Part shown: piece by piece, positions 11,614 through 23,261 of the stretch
Layout: every line of letters starts with the position of its first letter
Position numbering within the stretch: position 1 is the stretch's first letter
Source: Xenoacremonium recifei
Taxonomy: Eukaryota; Ascomycota; Sordariomycetes; Hypocreales; Nectriaceae
DNA length: 64,000 nucleotides
Reading direction: 5' to 3'
NCBI GenBank assembly: GCA_012184525.1
Contig: WOFQ01000030.1
Coordinates: forward strand, 248,001 to 312,000
Translations under genes and position numbers: made by a program
Notes under the pieces: generated by a model
Databases searched by the model: none
The model's input: the letters and a program-made list of their open reading frames with translations, nothing else
What the model was told of the DNA's origin: nothing

Positions 11614-13787
11614 ATGGCTCCAAAATCCCGGGCTGGCTATCAACCGCGAAAACACAGCAAAACGTTCACAGGCTGTTGGACATGCCGTGCTCGTAAAGTA
11701 AAATGTGACGAGTCACGGCCATCCTGTCGCCAGTGTTGTCAGAAAAAGGTCGATTGCGAAGGCTACGGTATCAGGCTTCAGTGGATCGGCCATTATGCCG
11801 AGAGCCCGCACGATGAACAAGCACCCCATATCAAGTCACAGCGAAGCCAGATAGCCCTAGGTATCTTTCGATTTCGCAAGTCTCAGGCTCGAACTCGCTT
11901 TAACAGTATCTCCTAGATGTACCTGGATCAATATTACCGAATAGCAGAGTTGATGAAATTTTAACCAAACTCGACTCGTTTGAAACTGCAAAAGCCGACC
12001 CAGTTTCCGATGGCTTTTCGGTCTTCATCAAAGGTTTTGGTGTCTTTGGCAGGAGCAGCAATGCACCGCCATTACGCTTAGAAAGGACGTCTGACTGCTG
12101 TGGTATCTCGCTACTCTCGGACATCAGCCTAGATGATTCCATGTCATTCACTCTCCCGGAAGAGATTTTCCATTCATCACCATGGGTTCCTCTTAGCCCG
12201 TCTTCGTACTGGGATGAGGATCAGTTATTGGCATCTGATCCGACATTGGGTGAATTAACCGAAGACGCCCTCACGCACATGCCCGGGTCTGGATACCGGC
12301 CAGCTCTAGATCTAATCTCAGATACCGAGGTGCCATCGCCAACACAACTAGCCTATCATTCTGAGACTTACGTTCCCGGAATCCAGCCATCTAGCTGCCC
12401 AAATCCTCTCAACCTATCTCGCGTGGAGCAGTTACTCATGTACCACTATACAAATAGGGTGGTGCATCTTTTCTGTGTTATTGACAATGCGAAGAGTCCG
12501 TGGAAAACGATCCACCTACCCAAAGCATTGCAAAGCGCGGGAGAGCTCAGTGTGCAAGGGTCAACGTCAAAAATTCGCTTCGCCCTCACCAACGCTCTTT
12601 TGGCAATCTCTGCATTTTATCTATCAAATGAGAACAGGTTCCGGTCAAGGAAGGACGAAGCTTCGAGATGGGCCGTTGTTGCGGCGGACTTTCGTTACAA
12701 GGCAATAGACCTGCTGAAAAACGCCGTGCAAATTGATCTCTATGCTGGACCCAGGCCCAAGTATAAGGAGTTCTTGGCCACAATGCTTTCAATGATCACC
12801 ATCAATGTACTTAGGTGCTTCTCTGACACTGTGGAGTTTACGCCGCTAATTGCGATTAAGGTAATGTCCGGCGACACAAATACTTGTGGCGTTCATCTCG
12901 ACGGGGCTCTCCGGCTGATAAACCAAGCCCGGACCTGGAAAGAAAAATATTCAGCCAAAGCGCAATCGCTTCATCGAATCTATTTCTATCTACGGACAAT
13001 ATACGAAAGTACGGCGCCCAGGGGTCATCGGGCGAGTCAGCTGTCATCTTTAGCTATGCAAGAAGGACAAGGATCATCAACGGCTCTCGACGATCCTTTT
13101 TGTCGCGACATACTCCTGGACTCCGAACCCAGGGGCTGTAGCTACCGAAACCCCAACTCACGCATGGCCAGTTATGAGTACATCTACGGAGTACCTCGTA
13201 GCTTGTTGGCTTTACTGGTGAGAGCCATCGAGCTGATTAACAAACTATATAAGGAAAATGCATCGTCCAGATCAAATCACCTAACGAATCTCGCTGATGA
13301 AAGTGATGAGTTGGAATGTCATATCATGGACTGGCCGCTTGATGACGAATTGAAGCATGCATTATTGAGTAGCTCTTCTGCACGCGCAGAAATCATTCGT
13401 CATCAGACACGCGCATTCCACAATGCCGTCATCATTTACTTTGCACAGCACGTTCGACTAGTAGGATATCGATTCCTACAGCCATATGTCAAAGTTGTCA
13501 TTGAGAGTATCGAGGCCATCGAACGCATCAAAATGGAGACACAGATTCTGGCTGCGCCTCTTTACTGGCCTGCGTTTATCGCTGCGAGTGAAGCCTTTGA
13601 TGACTCTCTCCGCGACAGGTTTAAGTGTTGGTACACTCAAGTTGAAGGGTATGGAATTGAAGCAGTCAGGACAGGAGTTGATGTATTGATGGAAGTTTGG
13701 AAGAACGGTTCAGTACCGAGGAAGAGAAATACCAGTTGCTGGAGGGCCGTTGTGGAAAGTTCTAATCATCGCCTCATGCTGAGTTAG
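11614..13787 (+). CDS. Zn(II)2Cys6 transcription factor, fungal_trans_2 type
   Basis: Three exons (11614-11860, 11917-12806, 12861-13787) give 687 residues. The zinc cluster is C21-X2-C24-X6-C31-X6-C38-X2-C41-X6-C48, starting GCWTCRARKVKC, the form seen in Arg81/ArcA-like regulators. The rest fits PF11951, with the motif KYKEFLATMLSMITIN followed after an intron by MSGDTNTCGVHLDGA. The 54 nt second intron is in frame and could be missed. The gene is divergent from the hydroxyacid oxidase and sits in tandem with a related regulator at 14340. Confidence 0.88.
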
Positions 13788-14339
13788 AAAGGAAGCAGTA
13801 AATGGCAATAAGTAACAAAAGTAAACAAGATGCAACTGATCTTCGCTTAATGCAGCGCAGCAGTTGCACCGGCCAGAGTGAGCTGACATCTGGGGCTTGA
13901 GCATCCTCGATAAGCCCAAAATCAGCACGCATGCCCCAGAAGACCTTGGCTCGTTTCAGCACGAATAGAGCGCATGATGTTTGAGACAATTCCACTGCGC
14001 TGTAAATTCCTCTTCTGTGACTTGCCGAGACAAAGGTTCAACCCAGTTGGTTCGCCTGGTTATCAAGAAACCCCGCAAAACCAGACCGCGTCTGGGCTAA
14101 TTGACATAAACTAACGTGACAGAGGTAGGAAGATAAGCGGAAATGGGGTGATAAGCAGGGTTATTGATAAGATCGGCGCTACGGATAACTTTCCTCTTTC
14201 ATTTCAACCGATGCCCATCTCGAATTGTCCACGTCTCCCTAACATCGTCATTCCCCTGCTTGAACCTTTGACTTACTGTACGCGGAGCAACTACACGACA
14301 TGACCCTCTGGGCCGGCTGCATTTGCCTATCTTCCTAGA
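13788..14339. promoter_or_regulatory. Promoter of the second tandem regulator, three GATA sites
   Basis: Three same-strand GATA motifs lie within 40 bp: AGATAAG from 14131, TGATAAG from 14149 and TGATAAG from 14165. They sit 170-210 bp upstream of the ATG at 14340. Clustered HGATAR sites are the known binding pattern of AreA nitrogen regulators. Control by such a factor is inferred. Confidence 0.5.
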
Positions 14340-16470
14340 ATGGCGCCACCTCGGCCAAGGCTAGCTGCTGCCAATACAAGGTCCCTCGGAGGATGTGCTT
14401 CTTGCCGCCTGTCCCATATCAAATGCGACGAGACTCGTCCCACTTGCTTAGCATGCGAGCGGCTGGGTGTTCAGTGCCGAGGGTATGCGTCTCGCATCAC
14501 CTTCAGTTTCGAGAGGTGTGCGGTAGACCGTAATGAACGACACAGGCAACCCGAAACAAACGATGAACTCAGGTTTCGTCGGCCGCTATTCACAGAGGCA
14601 TATCGCCAGAAGATGAGCTCTAGTCTTCTGCAGTCCGTTCCTCCCGACCTTGCCAGCACATTCTTATCGCTTCTCGACACCGAAAGTGCTCATCTCGAGG
14701 ACGGGACTTCCAACGCCAAAGAGATAATCAAGGGTCCTTTTGCCATCTTCAAACTCCAGCTCCACGACTACCCTGGCTCTAGCAATACGTCACCTTCGTC
14801 AATACTAGCACCCACCGCGTCAAGGAGTCTTCCAGAGGAATGTATCGAGGCATCTATCATACCATTCGCATCTGATATTCAGGCCGCTTCCCCTCATGAT
14901 GCACTCTTTGACTCGGCTTTCGCGGATCCTCTACTTGACGAACCGCTTTTTCTTGGAGACATTCCTCCTGACTCAACTTTGACGGATTTCGTGAACGACT
15001 CGATCGAAACCGAACTAGAGGCTGCACTGTCCTACCAGCGTCGGGAAACAAATATCCTTGGTCCAGGGCCAGTATACTCTCTAGGAGGGGCACTCCCGGA
15101 TGCCCCAGCTCTACTGCACCATTACCAGATATCCGTTGTTCCCCTTTTCTCGCCATTGCGACATCAAAAGACACCATGGAATGTTCTTTTCCTGCCAAGT
15201 GCCTTGAACACATTAGCCAGCTTGACGATAGGGACCTTCCCCAACCAAGCCAGCTTGTGTGTTTTCCAGGCATTACTCTGCATCAGTGCGTTTCATGTTG
15301 GAGCGCAAAGCTCTGGTTCCGAAGCGGTTCATTGGATGTCGAGAGCAAATCAATATCTTTCAGCCGCGCAAGAGAGTCTTAAGGTAGCCTTGAACGAGCA
15401 TGGTCAAGTTCCCAAACGTGCGAAATATAAAGAAACGCTGATGAGTCTCTTGGCGATGATAACAGCATCTGTACGCTCCCAATAATTGTTGTCATTCTCT
15501 ATCTACTTGTAGGTGCTAACAGATCAAGGTCTTCGGAGGTCATTGGAAACACACACGATGCTATTTACTAGATGCCGATTCCCTTATTCGACAGCATGGG
15601 TTGACGAAGTCGTACAAGTCTCGAAAAGTCCGGCTCTTGCATCATTGCTACGCCTTTCTTCGTATCATCCATGAAAGCACATTCGTTGGCCCTGACGACA
15701 TGCAGCAACCAGCACGCTTGACGGAACAGCAAGAGAAGTCACCGTTACGGGCTCTTAAGTGGGATGGCCGTCTAGACCAAAGGCTTTTGACAAAAAAAAG
15801 TCTTTTGCTTGGAGAGAATGACCTACTTCTTGCTGTACCAGGTCGTTGGGAATCAACTCTTTATCCGTGCATCTACGGACTACCAGAGTCTTTTCTCGTC
15901 CTCCTCTCCGAGACCACTAGGCTTGCCAATGAAAGACTCGCGCTGCAGACAGCCCCGAGCGAGTCGACCTTTACTTGGCCTCAGTTTCTACTTCGAGCCA
16001 AAGTCCTTGAGAAGTGTATTTGCAGTTGGGATCCCACAGCAGATGGAGCAACAATCTCAAGAGTCGCGGATGAAGGCTCGGTCGATCACATGATCCCTGC
16101 TTTACATGAGGCCTTGTTGATATACTTCTATCGCAGAATTCACGACATCAGTCCGATGATCTTGCAAGACCGAGTCGATAGAACGCTCGATTTTATATCG
16201 AGATGCGAGGATGACAGCGGCACGAGCCAGTGCAGTGCAGCCTTTGCGTGGGCTGGGTTCATCGCTTCTTGTGAGGCCCTGAGCGAAAACGTTCAACATA
16301 AGTTCTCAGAATGGTTTCGGAACTGTTCAAAACGCAGTGGAATCCGAACCTTTGATATGGCGCTGCAGGTGGCAACAGAAATATGGCAAAAACGCCGAGA
16401 TCTGAATGCCACGGACACAAGCTGGCTTGACCTCGTTAAACAGCGGAGCATCCACTTATACTTTACTTAG
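14340..16470 (+). CDS. Zn(II)2Cys6 transcription factor, fungal_trans_2 type
   Basis: Two exons (14340-15470, 15529-16470) give 690 residues. The zinc cluster is C19-X2-C22-X6-C29-X6-C36-X2-C39-X6-C46 (GGCASCRLSHIKCDETRPTC). The body parallels the preceding regulator: an HHYQ/LMYHY helix, a TPWNVLFLPSAL segment matching SPWKTIHLPKAL, and KYKETLMSLLAMITAS at the matching intron position. The two genes are likely old tandem paralogues. Three GATA sites lie just upstream and an amino-acid permease follows, so a role in nitrogen-source use is plausible but unproven. Confidence 0.88.
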
Positions 16471-17065
16471 TGGGAAATCTATAGATCCTCAGTCATACGG
16501 CATTTTGTATACCATCTGCTCTGAAAACGCAACTCGTAGCCTGCAACAATGAGTGTACGTAGTGCAAGCTGCCGTTTCACCCCACACTCCATGTATGAGG
16601 AACAAGTGCCGAGAATCTTGGCGTTCAACGCAGCTTTTCTGGACCAGGAAAGTAGCAGGGATCTTCAAACAAGAACCCCTCATCTCGGTTTAGTGTCTGG
16701 ACAAGTTGGTCTGGTGGCTTCGCAGTCAACTGCCCCTCGCGGTGGAATTCCTTCCTTGACCAGTGAGAGAGATACTATGACTAGCTATATTCATATCTCC
16801 GAAGCGAGATAACTAGTACTATCTTCAGCTGACGGGAAGGCCGGACTCAAATATCTGTGCACCCGAGTCAGCCAAGACGTTATCTTTGGCTAAGGAACTT
16901 GGACAAGGCCCCGGCGGCCGATGCTCGATCAATAAGTATATAACAAGACTGCTTGACCTCAAAAGCCTCGTCCAAGACCTTCCAAAGTCATTTCTCACCA
17001 CCAAATGCACGATACCCAGAGAAAAATTAAAACAGAATCCTTTGTCCGCTTCTTTATCAATCGTC
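16471..17065. promoter_or_regulatory. Promoter region of the amino-acid permease
   Basis: This 595 bp stretch precedes the permease. It holds GATA motifs at 16807-16812 (AGATAA) and 16880-16885 (TTATCT), and a TATATAA stretch near 16934, about 130 bp before the ATG. An open frame at 16549-16812 has no recognisable domain. Confidence 0.45.
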
Positions 17066-18730
17066 ATGCCGGCCGTCGTCCAGAAGAATATGGACGGAAA
17101 AGACGGCGACACAGCCGAAAGAGTCCTCTCAACTCATGATGGAGACATCCAAGATTTCCGCAGCCAAGGCCAACATACAGTTCACCGAGGCATTAAATCG
17201 CGACAAGCTCAGATGATCGCGATTGGTGGGACTATCGGCACGGGACTTTTCGTCGGTGCCGGCCAAGCTCTGGCAACTTCAGGTCCGGGCCTTCTGTTTC
17301 TTGCCTACTGCATCATCTGTTTTTTTGTTTTCGGAATCGTTACTGCGACGACCGAGATCAGCAGCCATCTACCACTCCCAGGGTCTTCTATGGCTTATTA
17401 TGGTACCCGTTACGTCTCCAACAGTCTCGGGTTTGCAATGGGTTACCTTTACTGGTACTCTTTTGGCATCATTGTGGCGTACGAAATTACAGCTGCTTCG
17501 CTTGTGATCAATTACTGGCCGAATGATGTTCCCATTGCTGTTTGGGTTACTATCATGTTGGTTGTAATCCTTGCTCTCAACCTGGCACCTGTTAAATGGT
17601 ATGCTGAATCAGAATTCTGGTTTGCCTCTCTCAAGGTCTTTATGATCATCGGTCTTTTGGTCCTCTCCTTTATTCTATTCTGGGGCGGCGGTCCAAGCCG
17701 GGACCGGCTTGGATTTCGATACTGGCAACATCCGGGAGCCACAAAAGAATATCTTGTCGATGGATCAGCAGGAAGATTTTGCGCTTTTCTCTACGCGCTT
17801 GTCTTCTCTATGTTTTCATTTAACTTTGGCCCAGAGCTCATTGTGTTGACTGGGGGAGAGCTTAAGGCCCCGCGAAAGAACCTTCGGCGAGCGGCTATGA
17901 GCTTCATCTATCGGCTCGTTATTTTCTATGTTTTAGGAATCTTAGCTATTGGCGTCATCTGCAGCAGCAATGCTCCTGGGCTAGTCAATGGAGGGGTTGG
18001 TGCTGCAGCATCGCCTTGGGTTATTGCTATCAAGGAAGCCGGAATCTCTGGGCTTGACAGCGTGGTCAATGCTGTTATCATCACATCAGCCTGGTCTTCA
18101 GGGAATTCCTACCTATACATGTCGAGTCGGTCTCTCTACTCACTCGCTGTAGCCGGAAACGCGCCTAAGATATTCACCCGATGTAATCGGTATGGCAATC
18201 CGATCTATGCCGTGCTGGCTAGCTCAGCTTTCGCCTTACTTGCGTATATGAATACAAGCTCGCAAGCAAGCGTGGTGTTCAACTGGTTCATCAACCTGAC
18301 AAATACGGCAGGGTTCACTTCCTGGATCTGCTGTTGCATCATCTTTCTCAGGTTTCGAAAAGCTTGCCAATCCCAGGGGGTCGACACTCTGCCTTATCAA
18401 TCGCGTCTCCAGCCCTATGCCGCATGGGTATGCATCCCCTTCTTCTCAATCCTTTTGCTTCTAAATGGATTCTCGGTTTTCTTCCCTGGAAACTTCTCCG
18501 TATCCTCTTTTTTGACCGCCTACATCGGCTTGCCAATCTTTCTTGTGCTCTTTTTCGGACACCGCATTTACTCCAGGAAGGATTCTTGGCTCAGATCACC
18601 CGAGCAGGTTGATTTGACTACTGGTCTTGATGAGGTGCTTGCTACTGAGACTCAAGACGAGGAGATGGAGACTACAGGAAGCAAGTTCTCTGCAGCATGG
18701 TACAAAGCTCCCCTGAGATTGCTAGGGTAG
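17066..18730 (+). CDS. Amino-acid permease (APC superfamily, fungal YAT family)
   Basis: A single exon of 554 residues starts at the ATG at 17066; the frame is open further upstream without an ATG. After a hydrophilic N-terminus, HRGIKSRQAQMIAIGGTIGTG gives the classic first-helix signature of yeast-type amino-acid transporters, split here by the first helix. About twelve hydrophobic segments follow, with FGPELIVLTGGELKAPRKN in the middle as in this family. It should import one or more amino acids through the plasma membrane with protons. Specificity cannot be read. GATA motifs upstream agree with nitrogen control. Confidence 0.9.
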   Translation: MPAVVQKNMDGKDGDTAERVLSTHDGDIQDFRSQGQHTVHRGIKSRQAQMIAIGGTIGTGLFVGAGQALATSGPGLLFLAYCIICFFVFGIVTATTEISSHLPLPGSSMAYYGTRYVSNSLGFAMGYLYWYSFGIIVAYEITAASLVINYWPNDVPIAVWVTIMLVVILALNLAPVKWYAESEFWFASLKVFMIIGLLVLSFILFWGGGPSRDRLGFRYWQHPGATKEYLVDGSAGRFCAFLYALVFSMFSFNFGPELIVLTGGELKAPRKNLRRAAMSFIYRLVIFYVLGILAIGVICSSNAPGLVNGGVGAAASPWVIAIKEAGISGLDSVVNAVIITSAWSSGNSYLYMSSRSLYSLAVAGNAPKIFTRCNRYGNPIYAVLASSAFALLAYMNTSSQASVVFNWFINLTNTAGFTSWICCCIIFLRFRKACQSQGVDTLPYQSRLQPYAAWVCIPFFSILLLLNGFSVFFPGNFSVSSFLTAYIGLPIFLVLFFGHRIYSRKDSWLRSPEQVDLTTGLDEVLATETQDEEMETTGSKFSAAWYKAPLRLLG

Positions 18731-20736
18731 ATGACCACTTGAGTATGACTTTATAAGTAAAAATGAAATGGCTGGCCTTTAGCCTTTCCTCGGCCAATAG
18801 ATGCTCTGCAACTTCCATACATTATGACAGGTGAATTGCAAACCAAAGCAACAGGATGAAAGGGGCTATTTTCTCAAGATTAATTCATTGTTAAGAAAAA
18901 ATTCGATACCCTTGAGCAGACACCAACAGAACACATGGCTGTTTGTTGTTCTCTTCGTGACCTTGCCTTTAAATCACTCTTCTAATGAAAACTCTCTCTG
19001 GCTTTCATTTGATGGACTATAAAAGGCTCATTGGCACTAAAACTGTAGTCGAGCGTCAGGAACAGTGTCACCCTTCGACCTGGAATATGATGTCTAGGGT
19101 AGGGACCGATTAGGCCACTACGCCGCCAAAAATTGACTCTTGAGCGTGCTTTTTTTTATCTAGCAGCCGTGGTTCGGCCGATACTGCGCCCGTAATAATA
19201 AGCAACCCGGATTTAGCGCTGGGAGCATTCAGGATCTTCACACCCAGCCATAATGGTAAATAAAGCAACAAATCTCACGCCGTTTGCGCCTTATCATGCA
19301 CCTTGAGTATTAAATACGGTCATATAGAGGTGTGAGTTGTAGGTCCTCCTTCCATCGTGTTCTGCTCCTGTATCACGCGGACTGGGATCTTAAACATTAC
19401 AACTAATCACGCTTCTGGGGTCACCGAGAAGCCTGCGAAGTGCTAGGTCTCTTACGACATGATTGTGACGATGTTCAGGCATCTGCAAAAAGCTACACTG
19501 TCATTCAGTGCCAGCTCTCTGGTTGTTCCTGATCCCACCTTCACACCACCGGCTTTGAACCCATGAATCGCGCTGATGGCTTGCGCTAGAGCGATATAGT
19601 GAGTGACATCAGCCAAAATATGCAGCCAGGGGTCAATCAGCGCCGTCCAGCGTCGTTAGGCGGCAAGCTGCTTCTCGCATAGGCTAGACAAGGATTGTTG
19701 TTCCCCAGTCTAACCTTTCAGCTGCTCTTGAGATATATGATATGATCAATCTGCGCCTCACTCGGAAGCTTTGGAGGCAATCATGGTGTAGACATGTCGA
19801 ACTTGCCTACATTATCGGTCTGAGTCCGCTTTTGACCTTTGCCTATCGCACCACACGTCGTAAAGGACTTCATCATGGCTTGCTTAACCCCTCATCACCG
19901 CGCATCAAACAAGCGGTATGGAAACCCCACTGGGGCGTATACTGCACTTCAGCATGCAAAATCAATGAAGAGCTCACCTCCAATTATCAGGTTTCGTGTA
20001 TGCTTGCTCAGTGAGCTTTCGTATAACCGCCTTCGTGCGGAAACAAATCCATATAAGGCAGTAAGTCATCGCGAGGGTCTAGAAGCCAATCTCCGACGAA
20101 GCCGGAGGCGCAAAATGAGAAACACGACAGGAATGTTTTTCAGTGGCTGTCTGTGGCTACTGCTGGGCTGAAGAGGGGTGACCCTTTACCAGTTACGGGG
20201 TAGAAAGGGCTGAAGACCTCGGCACTTTCCGCCCAACTCAGACACTGACTGGAGACTTGCTCCGGAAGAATACGAACATCGAATCAGGGAGAACGTACGG
20301 AATATGCTCCTTGCCTCCTTTGTGATCTGGGCCAGTCGTTCCGCAGGCCATGCAGGGGCTAGGCCGATAATTTGCTTGCAGGCCTTTCCGAGCCAGGGAA
20401 TTGCTGGCCAGCGGAAATCCTCCTCGCGTACATGGCCAATCATCAGCCCGCTAATCCCTTGGACATGGCCAGGAAGACAGCCTTAGCGTAGAGACAAGCT
20501 CTCAGCCGCAAATTAGACTGTCTCATCATCGGGCTAACGTGTCTTTTGAGTCTAGCCTGGCTAAGGCGTGGACTTGACCCCGGGTTTGTTCCAGGGTTTG
20601 ATCTGCTGAAGCGCCACCTTATAAGCATGGTATGCCCCTCTCGCGAGTCTCGCTCTACCTTGGCGTTCCATTTGCTTGTTTCGCTCTGTACTTGTAGTTT
20701 GTGTTCTCACATTTACCTGCCTCTATCAGTTCCAAA
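18731..20736. other. 2.0 kb intergenic, no gene seen
   Basis: I found no coding frame with a recognisable domain, no tRNA fold and no repeat pair here. The largest frames (about 90-110 codons near 19740-20170) overlap in different frames. A TATAAG element lies near 20620, about 115 bp before the CFEM gene. Confidence 0.4.
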
Positions 20737-21417
20737 ATGCGGACCTCTCATCTCACCGCCATCCTAATCGCGAACGTTCTCGGCGTCACTGCGCTCGAGA
20801 CGATTGCTCAGTACACTGCCAACATCCCGTCATGCTCCTTCTCGGCTTTCAAGAAGGCGATGGAGTCGGAGAACTGCAATGTGGACGACGTGAACGCAAG
20901 CAGTTTTGAGTGTCTTTGCGATCATTCGAGCGCCATCGCCATCGCCGTTGCCCGTAGCGTTGACAGTCAATGCTCCGCTGGTACGTCTTGACCTTCTCTC
21001 GCACTCGTTTGGGGATAGCGAGTCTCGGCAATCATTGGACGATTCACACGAGCAAGCATCATTAACTTGAACTCAGATTTTGCCCAGGCCATGGGCTCTG
21101 CGTGTGGCATCTGGATGGTCGACGGATCGGCGGCCTCCGACTTCCCCAAAGCGACCAGTATCCTCGGCGAAGACTTGGACGGTAGCGGTAGCAGTGGAAG
21201 CTCCAGCAGTGCTTCTACATCGGTAGCCGCCGAGTCTACGGGTTCCGGATCCAGTTCCGGGTCTGCAAGCTCCGGATCTAGTGCCGTCTCTGCGACAGGG
21301 ACCGCTGCCGCTGCCACCTCGACAAACTCGAATAATGGAGCTACCTTGCCCACTGGGGTTTCTGGCCTGGTTGGTCTGGTTGGAGGTGCGGCCGCGGTGG
21401 CTGGCATGTTGCTTTGA
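20737..21417 (+). CDS. CFEM-like GPI-anchored surface protein
   Basis: Two exons (20737-20980, 21077-21417) give 194 residues. A signal peptide (about 1-19) leads into a cysteine-rich domain: IPSC, ENC, ECLC, DSQC and SAC, with the typical CxC and spacing of CFEM. Only six of the canonical eight cysteines are present; those expected at positions 2 and 6 are missing. A long Ser/Gly/Ala-rich stalk (about 110-165) and a hydrophobic C-terminus (GLVGLVGGAAAVAGMLL) fit GPI anchoring to membrane or wall. CFEM proteins act in haem uptake, adhesion or host interaction; with the altered cysteines, haem binding is doubtful. Confidence 0.82.
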
Positions 21418-23261
21418 GATGCTTCCTTCGGTTATGAAGAGGTTGACTTGGCCGCCTTTGGAAGTTTCCTCTCGTCACTTGAGATAAGGGCTCAACCCCG
21501 ATGGGTTCTCGGATATGTGTAATATCGCAGAAAGATATGCCTTGACAATGCGGACCTCCCTGATGTCTCCGTTATAGTACTGCAAGGTAGCGACTCGATC
21601 TATCAATAAATGTCCAAGTCCTCATGGCCGACATGAGGTGGAATGTCGTCCCATTAGAAACGAAATGGACAGAACGCTCGACTTAGTGCTTCAAAAAGAC
21701 CCATCTTTCTGAGATATCGCAAGACCATTGAATGCACTGACAAATGACATTACTTATCATCTCTATGTGCAAGATGCTCCTTCTTTTGACCTTATGAGGA
21801 CTAGGGTGACCTTGATGCAGAGAGACAAAGCATAATCCTACCGAACAGTACGGAGTACTGGGTAAATAAATAGGATGTTGGGCCCCTCGAAGAGAAGAGG
21901 GTATTCAGCCTAATTGTGCGTAGTGTTTACAAAAGTGCTTACGGAGTACAGAGTATACGGATATGGGTCAATATGTAAGCTCACACGTGCAGATAAGCTG
22001 TCCTTGATTGCGTTGGATTCGCTCCGGCGAAATGGAATTTTACGGTAATCATCCAGACCGATTGATAGGAAGCCTGCGCGACCCGCGCGGGATTAACAAT
22101 ATTGCTGCACCCTCGCTATCAGAACGCGATGGCCAGCTACGGCATGTGCATCTCGCTGAAATCTGTTACTGGAGATGAGGGAGCTCACTGATCTAAATAC
22201 TGTGTTTAGTTTAGCTGTTGTGCATGTTCTGGCACTTACGTATGGAGTATATTATAGAACTATTTCCCTCACTTTATCTGCACATTTATTTAGAACAAGG
22301 AACTTTCAATCAACCTTTGTGTGCTACTATTCGGCACACCACGCACCCTTTGACAAGATGTTAATGGTTAAATGAGCCCTTTGCGACTTTCTGATAGTAT
22401 AGGGAATAAGGAGACGAGGATCCCAGTCAACCTGATTATTGCTTCCAAGGCTTATGATAATACCAACCTGTTTCGCCACGATTTTGCTTTTGAGAAAGAA
22501 AGTCATCTCCGACAGGCACCCGAAAGAACACACCTTGACGACCGATATACTTCCAAAAGGGCAAGAAATCAATTCCGGGCTAAAAACACCAAAATTGTCA
22601 ATCTATGCAACCGCCTTGAATCAAGAGTATGGCAGAAGCATCCGCCTATCTGGAACTGTCATTGAGGATGAATTGTCTGCATTGCGCGCCGTTGTCGACG
22701 GAGATGAGATTGACACGGTGATAAGCGGTGGAAACTGGGACGCGAAGTCAAGTGATCTTGTTTCTGGCACGAGAGACCCGGCGGAATAGGAGTCCCTAAT
22801 TGCTACAAGGCCATGGCCATTGTAGTAGCAAGTGGGAAGAATGGGAGGTCCGCTGCAGAAATGCTATGTGTGTCACGGAGAAGCGACAGCCCAGAACTAG
22901 CAAAGTTTTAGTCTGCTGATGTTGAGTATTGATATACATATAGATATTAATAACACGATTGCTTGAAATCTGGTATCGCTATTTCCAAAAAGTTGCTTAA
23001 TTATGATTCAAGTTTGAGGTATGCAGAGACGCATTAGAAGTGGTAAAATCTACTCATATGACGGACTTTCTCTAAGAGAAATACACGTCAAGGGCCAAGA
23101 GCGCCATAAGAATCTAAAGACACCGAATACATCATTCATCCTACTATTCCTTCATGATTGGTCCACCGGAATTGCAGTCATAAGTCCTTTGATCGAAGGG
23201 TTCCTTTGTTCATCTCCAACATGACGAGCTGCCATGGCGATGACTCCGGCCATAGCTTTGT
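21418..23261. other. 1.8 kb convergent intergenic, no gene seen
   Basis: This stretch lies between the CFEM and NYN genes, which converge. An open frame at 22439-22789 (116 codons) has mixed composition and no family I can name. The rest is AT-rich with TACGGAGTAC-type short palindromes around 21846-21855 and 21941-21950. No transposon ends were found. Confidence 0.4.

Noticed and set aside
16549..16812. An 87-codon open frame before the permease
   Set aside because: It lies in the permease promoter and has no domain or conserved feature.
19742..20171. Open frames of 90-110 codons in the 2 kb gap
   Set aside because: Two frames overlap with random-looking composition and no domain.
22439..22789. 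A 116-codon open frame as a gene
   Set aside because: It overlaps another open frame of similar size, has no recognisable domain, signal or splice pattern and no supporting context.
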